Assembly (NCBI GenBank): GCA_900550295.1
Contig: URRM01000016.1
Location: forward strand, 1 to 25,588
DNA: 25,588 nt
DNA from: an uncultured bacterium
Lineage (GTDB): Bacteria > Cyanobacteriota > Vampirovibrionia > Gastranaerophilales > Gastranaerophilaceae
Direction of reading: 5' to 3'
Under the pieces are notes generated by a model, which made no database searches, had not been told where the DNA came from, and was given only the letters and a program-made list of their open reading frames with translations. Position numbers and translations under genes: made by a program. Positions 23,269 to 25,588 of this stretch are shown here, piece after piece (position 1 is the first letter of the stretch; each line of letters opens with the position of its first letter).

Positions 23269-23297
23269 ATGATACTGTATTTTTTTACCCATGCCAA
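23269..23297 (-). promoter_or_regulatory. promoter of the kinase-regulator operon, predicted leaderless
   Basis: Minus strand TTGGCA (23297-23292), a 17-bp spacer, TATCAT (23274-23269), then 6 nt to ATG at 23262. The best -35/-10 pair among the leaderless candidates. It separates this operon from lepB. Confidence 0.68.
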
Positions 23298-23311
23298 ATT
23301 CTTAACAAAGT

Positions 23312-23983
23312 TTAAAAAACTTTTGCACGAGTAAATGGCCAAATGATTGTAACAGCTTTACCTATAAAACGTTCTTTTGGTAAAAAGCCCCAATAACGGC
23401 TGTCTTGAGAGTTTCCTCTATTGTCGCCCATCATAAAGTATTCACCTTTCGGAACTATCATTGGACCGCAATGCATTGCCGCAGTACAGTCATTATAGTC
23501 GTATTTACTTTTTATGTAAGGCTCTTCAAGAGGTTTGTCGTTGATGAAAACTTCAAATGCACCGTCTTTAAGTTTTTTTATTTCTACTTTATCTCCTGGA
23601 AGTCCAACTACACGTTTAATAAATGCCACATCGTCACAGAAAAATCCTGTTAGGCGTTCAAAAATCTTCATAGGAGTTGCTTCGAGTTTTACCATTGGGG
23701 GATAAAAGACCATAATGTCGCCACGTTTAGGAGTTTCGTAAAAACGAGAAAAACGTTCAACAAAAATTCTATCACCTTCTATAAGTGTCGGATGCATTGA
23801 ACTGGAAGGAATCCAACGGATTTCACCAATGAAAAATTTGATTATAATAACCATTACTACAACAAAAACAACTGTTTCTACGGTTTCTTTAACTATTGCT
23901 TTTGCTTTTTTCTTTAAAAGTTTTGGATCTTTTAAAATTTCAGTAATATTTTCTGTTTGTTTTTTATTTTTATTGTTTAACAT
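23312..23983 (-). CDS. lepB: signal peptidase I
   Basis: 223 residues. One N-terminal membrane helix (about 36-53) follows a basic cytoplasmic segment. Box B is IPSSSMHPTL, with catalytic Ser at S62 (the SM-x-PT Ser); box D is VAFIKRVVGLPGD, with the general-base Lys K123; box E is YFMMGDNRGNSQDSRYWG. It cleaves Sec and Tat signal peptides at the outer face of the membrane. It overlaps the polyprenyl synthase by 7 bp in one operon with the lipoate ligase. Confidence 0.95.
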   Translation of the reverse strand: MLNNKNKKQTENITEILKDPKLLKKKAKAIVKETVETVVFVVVMVIIIKFFIGEIRWIPSSSMHPTLIEGDRIFVERFSRFYETPKRGDIMVFYPPMVKLEATPMKIFERLTGFFCDDVAFIKRVVGLPGDKVEIKKLKDGAFEVFINDKPLEEPYIKSKYDYNDCTAAMHCGPMIVPKGEYFMMGDNRGNSQDSRYWGFLPKERFIGKAVTIIWPFTRAKVF

Positions 23984-24852
23984 ATTTTTAGTAAATCTAA
24001 TAATTTTATTAATGCTTGTTTATATTCGTTTTCAGGCGCTTTATTCAAACAATTTTTTACACGATTAATATAATTATCTAACAACTCTTTTGTTTTTTCA
24101 ATGCCAAATTCCAGATTCTTTACGTCTTTTGCAAAAATCATTGGTGCTGTATAAATACCTTCTTCAATGTCGTTATTTTTTGGCTTGTCTTCTTCTGCAG
24201 AGATTAAGTTAAGTAAGTCATCTCTAATTTGAAAAGAAATACCAAATCTTTTTGCGAAGTCTTTTGCTGAATTTGTGTCAAGGTTAGCTACCATTGCCGC
24301 ACTTACAATTGAAGCAATGAATAATTCTGCAGTTTTATATCTGCAACGGTCAAGGTATTCGTCAAAATCTGTAAGTATGAATTTGTCGTAATATTGCTTG
24401 ATTTCACCGATAGACATTTTTTTTATTGCAATATTAAAAAGTTCTAATATATCAAAAGACTTAATGTTTAAAAGCTTTTTGATGGCAGATGTGAGAAGAA
24501 AATCCCCCGTAACAACTGCTAAACTGTTGTCAAACTCTTCGTTTAAGGTTTTATGGTTACGTCTTTTATCGGATTTGTCTATGACATCATCGTGTATTAG
24601 AGTTGTATTGTGAATTAATTCAACTGCTGATTGAATTTCTATTTGCGCAGGAGTAATTTCAGCTCCATACATTTTTAAATACAACAATGCAACAAGAGGG
24701 CGAATTCTCTTTGATGGCGCTTTTATTATTCCAACAAGTGATTCTTGAAGTTTGTCGTTGCCACAATAAAAGTCAGTTAGGTTATTTTCAACTTTATAAA
24801 GTTCATCGCTGACAACTTGTCTTATTTGTTCATATTTTTCTTTAAATTCCAT
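23977..24852 (-). CDS. polyprenyl diphosphate synthase (trans-isoprenyl, IspA/IspB-type)
   Basis: 291 residues. It condenses isopentenyl diphosphate with an allylic diphosphate. The first Asp-rich motif is LIHDDVID at D88, D89 and D92. The second is RDDLLN with D211 and D212 but Asn at the final position instead of Asp, and the usual GK-x-G region after it reads EDKPKNNDIEEGI. KTAEL at 173-177 and RIRPL at 49-53 are present. Length and the HDDVID motif suggest a long-chain (quinone side chain) or farnesyl/geranylgeranyl-type enzyme; chain length cannot be told safely. Its start follows the lipoate ligase stop by 2 bp. Confidence 0.88.
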   Translation of the reverse strand: MEFKEKYEQIRQVVSDELYKVENNLTDFYCGNDKLQESLVGIIKAPSKRIRPLVALLYLKMYGAEITPAQIEIQSAVELIHNTTLIHDDVIDKSDKRRNHKTLNEEFDNSLAVVTGDFLLTSAIKKLLNIKSFDILELFNIAIKKMSIGEIKQYYDKFILTDFDEYLDRCRYKTAELFIASIVSAAMVANLDTNSAKDFAKRFGISFQIRDDLLNLISAEEDKPKNNDIEEGIYTAPMIFAKDVKNLEFGIEKTKELLDNYINRVKNCLNKAPENEYKQALIKLLDLLKIC

Positions 24853-24854
24853 TA

Positions 24855-25505
24855 TTAGTATTCATCCCATAAACTTAAAATATCAGCTACGGTTATGTGT
24901 TCATCAATTTCATTCATGCAGGTAATATGACTTGTGTCAATACTCTCTTTGAATACTTTTTCTAATAAAGTTTTATTGTAATTAAATAAAATTGAACCGT
25001 GTTGAAGAATGTAACCTTCTTTTCTGAATTGAGCAGAACCTATAAGTTTCTTGCCTTTATAGCACAAGTCAGCACTGGTTGTAACTTGCATACAATAATT
25101 TATGTTCATATTTGTGTGGCGCTTATCTTGATATTCAAGTTCTATACCAAGTTTTTTGAATTTTTCAATAAAAAGTTGCCCAATTTCTTTATACGTTTCG
25201 ACGATACTATCACCATTTTTGAATGTGTAAAATGGTGCAATATAGCTGTAGGTAATTTCTTTATCATGTAAAAGTGCTCTGCCACCTGTTAAGCGTTTTA
25301 CGACATGGATGTTTTGTTCTTTTAAATAATCTCTATCCAAAAAGTCTGATTTTTGATTTCGTCCAAGAGAAATACACTTCGGACTCCAACCATAAAGTCT
25401 GAATATAGGCTCTTGAGATTGCTTTTGTATAGCACTCTCTAATAGCTCTCTGTCAATCTGCATATTGACTGCACCTGTATTTACTTCAAATGGATAAAAC
25501 TTCAT
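24855..25505 (-). CDS. lipoate-protein ligase / octanoyltransferase family (BPL_LplA_LipB fold)
   Basis: 216 residues from MKFYPFEVNTG at 25505; a longer ORF to 25541 would cover its promoter. It attaches lipoate or octanoate to lysines of lipoyl domains. The RLTGGRALLHDKEITYS segment (R71, G74, G75, R76, H80) matches the family, and KKLIGSAQF (K152 or K153) carries the binding lysine. The C-terminal part is shorter than in LplA, closer to LipM/LipL. Promoter: TTGAAC-like, 18 bp, TATACT, 6 nt, ATG. First gene of the operon with polyprenyl synthase and lepB. Confidence 0.85.
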   Translation of the reverse strand: MKFYPFEVNTGAVNMQIDRELLESAIQKQSQEPIFRLYGWSPKCISLGRNQKSDFLDRDYLKEQNIHVVKRLTGGRALLHDKEITYSYIAPFYTFKNGDSIVETYKEIGQLFIEKFKKLGIELEYQDKRHTNMNINYCMQVTTSADLCYKGKKLIGSAQFRKEGYILQHGSILFNYNKTLLEKVFKESIDTSHITCMNEIDEHITVADILSLWDEY

Positions 25506-25511
25506 ATTCTT

Positions 25512-25541
25512 AGTATATAACAAAATATGTATCTTGTTCAA
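25512..25541 (-). promoter_or_regulatory. predicted leaderless promoter of the lipoate ligase operon
   Basis: Minus strand TTGAAC (25541-25536), 18 bp, TATACT (25517-25512), 6 nt, ATG at 25505. No ribosome site between. Confidence 0.5.
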
Positions 25542-25566
25542 TATATAAAGATTTTATACGAAAGGC

Positions 25567-25588
25567 GCCGTGCACGATTGTGCACGGC
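25567..25588. terminator. GC-rich hairpin cut by the window end
   Basis: GCCGTGCAC (25567-25575) and GTGCACGGC (25580-25588) form a perfect 9-bp stem with GATT loop. The bases that would follow on the plus strand are outside the window. On the minus strand only CGCCTTTCG follows, so a terminator of a plus-strand gene from outside is a guess. Confidence 0.4.

Overview
The window is low-GC bacterial DNA with two parts. Positions 1 to about 12,200 hold the late (packaging, head, tail and lysis) cassette of a podovirus-like prophage. From about 12,280 to the end is ordinary chromosome. The host looks like a gut Melainabacteria/Gastranaerophilales-type cyanobacterial relative. That is inferred from the pseudopilin with the FTLAETLIVIGIIG leader, the REC-PAS-kinase plus NarL-type regulator pair and the base composition. 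No rRNA or other marker gene fixes the taxonomy.

Prophage part, almost all on the minus strand and so transcribed from high to low coordinates: a Cys-rich small protein, a 65-residue LuxR-type HTH protein, an amidase endolysin, a P22 gp10/T7 gp12-like tail protein, a DUF6973-like protein, the major capsid protein (broken by a one-base frameshift), a small membrane-associated protein, a scaffold-like protein, a head-tail adaptor, terminase small subunit, a hypothetical protein, a GNAT acetyltransferase, the portal, terminase large subunit and a small TM/coiled-coil protein. A terminator at 50-75 ends the operon. Two genes run the opposite way inside it. One is a RipA-like membrane protein with its own sigma70-type promoter (4103-4558). 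The other is a three-helix membrane protein (8966-9352) starting 30 bp from the DUF6973-like gene. Hairpin terminators bracket the capsid gene. No integrase, repressor, replication gene, tape measure or tail fibre is visible, so the element is either remnant or cut by the window edge.

Host part: a radical SAM/SPASM protein diverges from rimI-bioY. A 50-residue small protein with its own terminator follows, then a type IV pilin-like protein convergent with an LD-carboxypeptidase, which diverges from dnaX. A possible structured RNA lies after dnaX. A YhcH/DUF386 protein diverges from a GIY-YIG protein. A minus-strand run then carries lplA-like lipoate ligase, polyprenyl synthase and lepB, and next to it a REC-PAS-histidine kinase, a NarL-type regulator and an unknown exported protein.

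The most unusual pattern is at the starts of the host genes. At least six (radical SAM, rimI, dnaX, yhcH, the kinase, lipoate ligase) lack a convincing ribosome binding site and instead carry a -10-like hexamer ending exactly 6 nt before the ATG. That predicts leaderless mRNAs. Operon-internal and phage genes mostly have normal AAGGAG-type sites.
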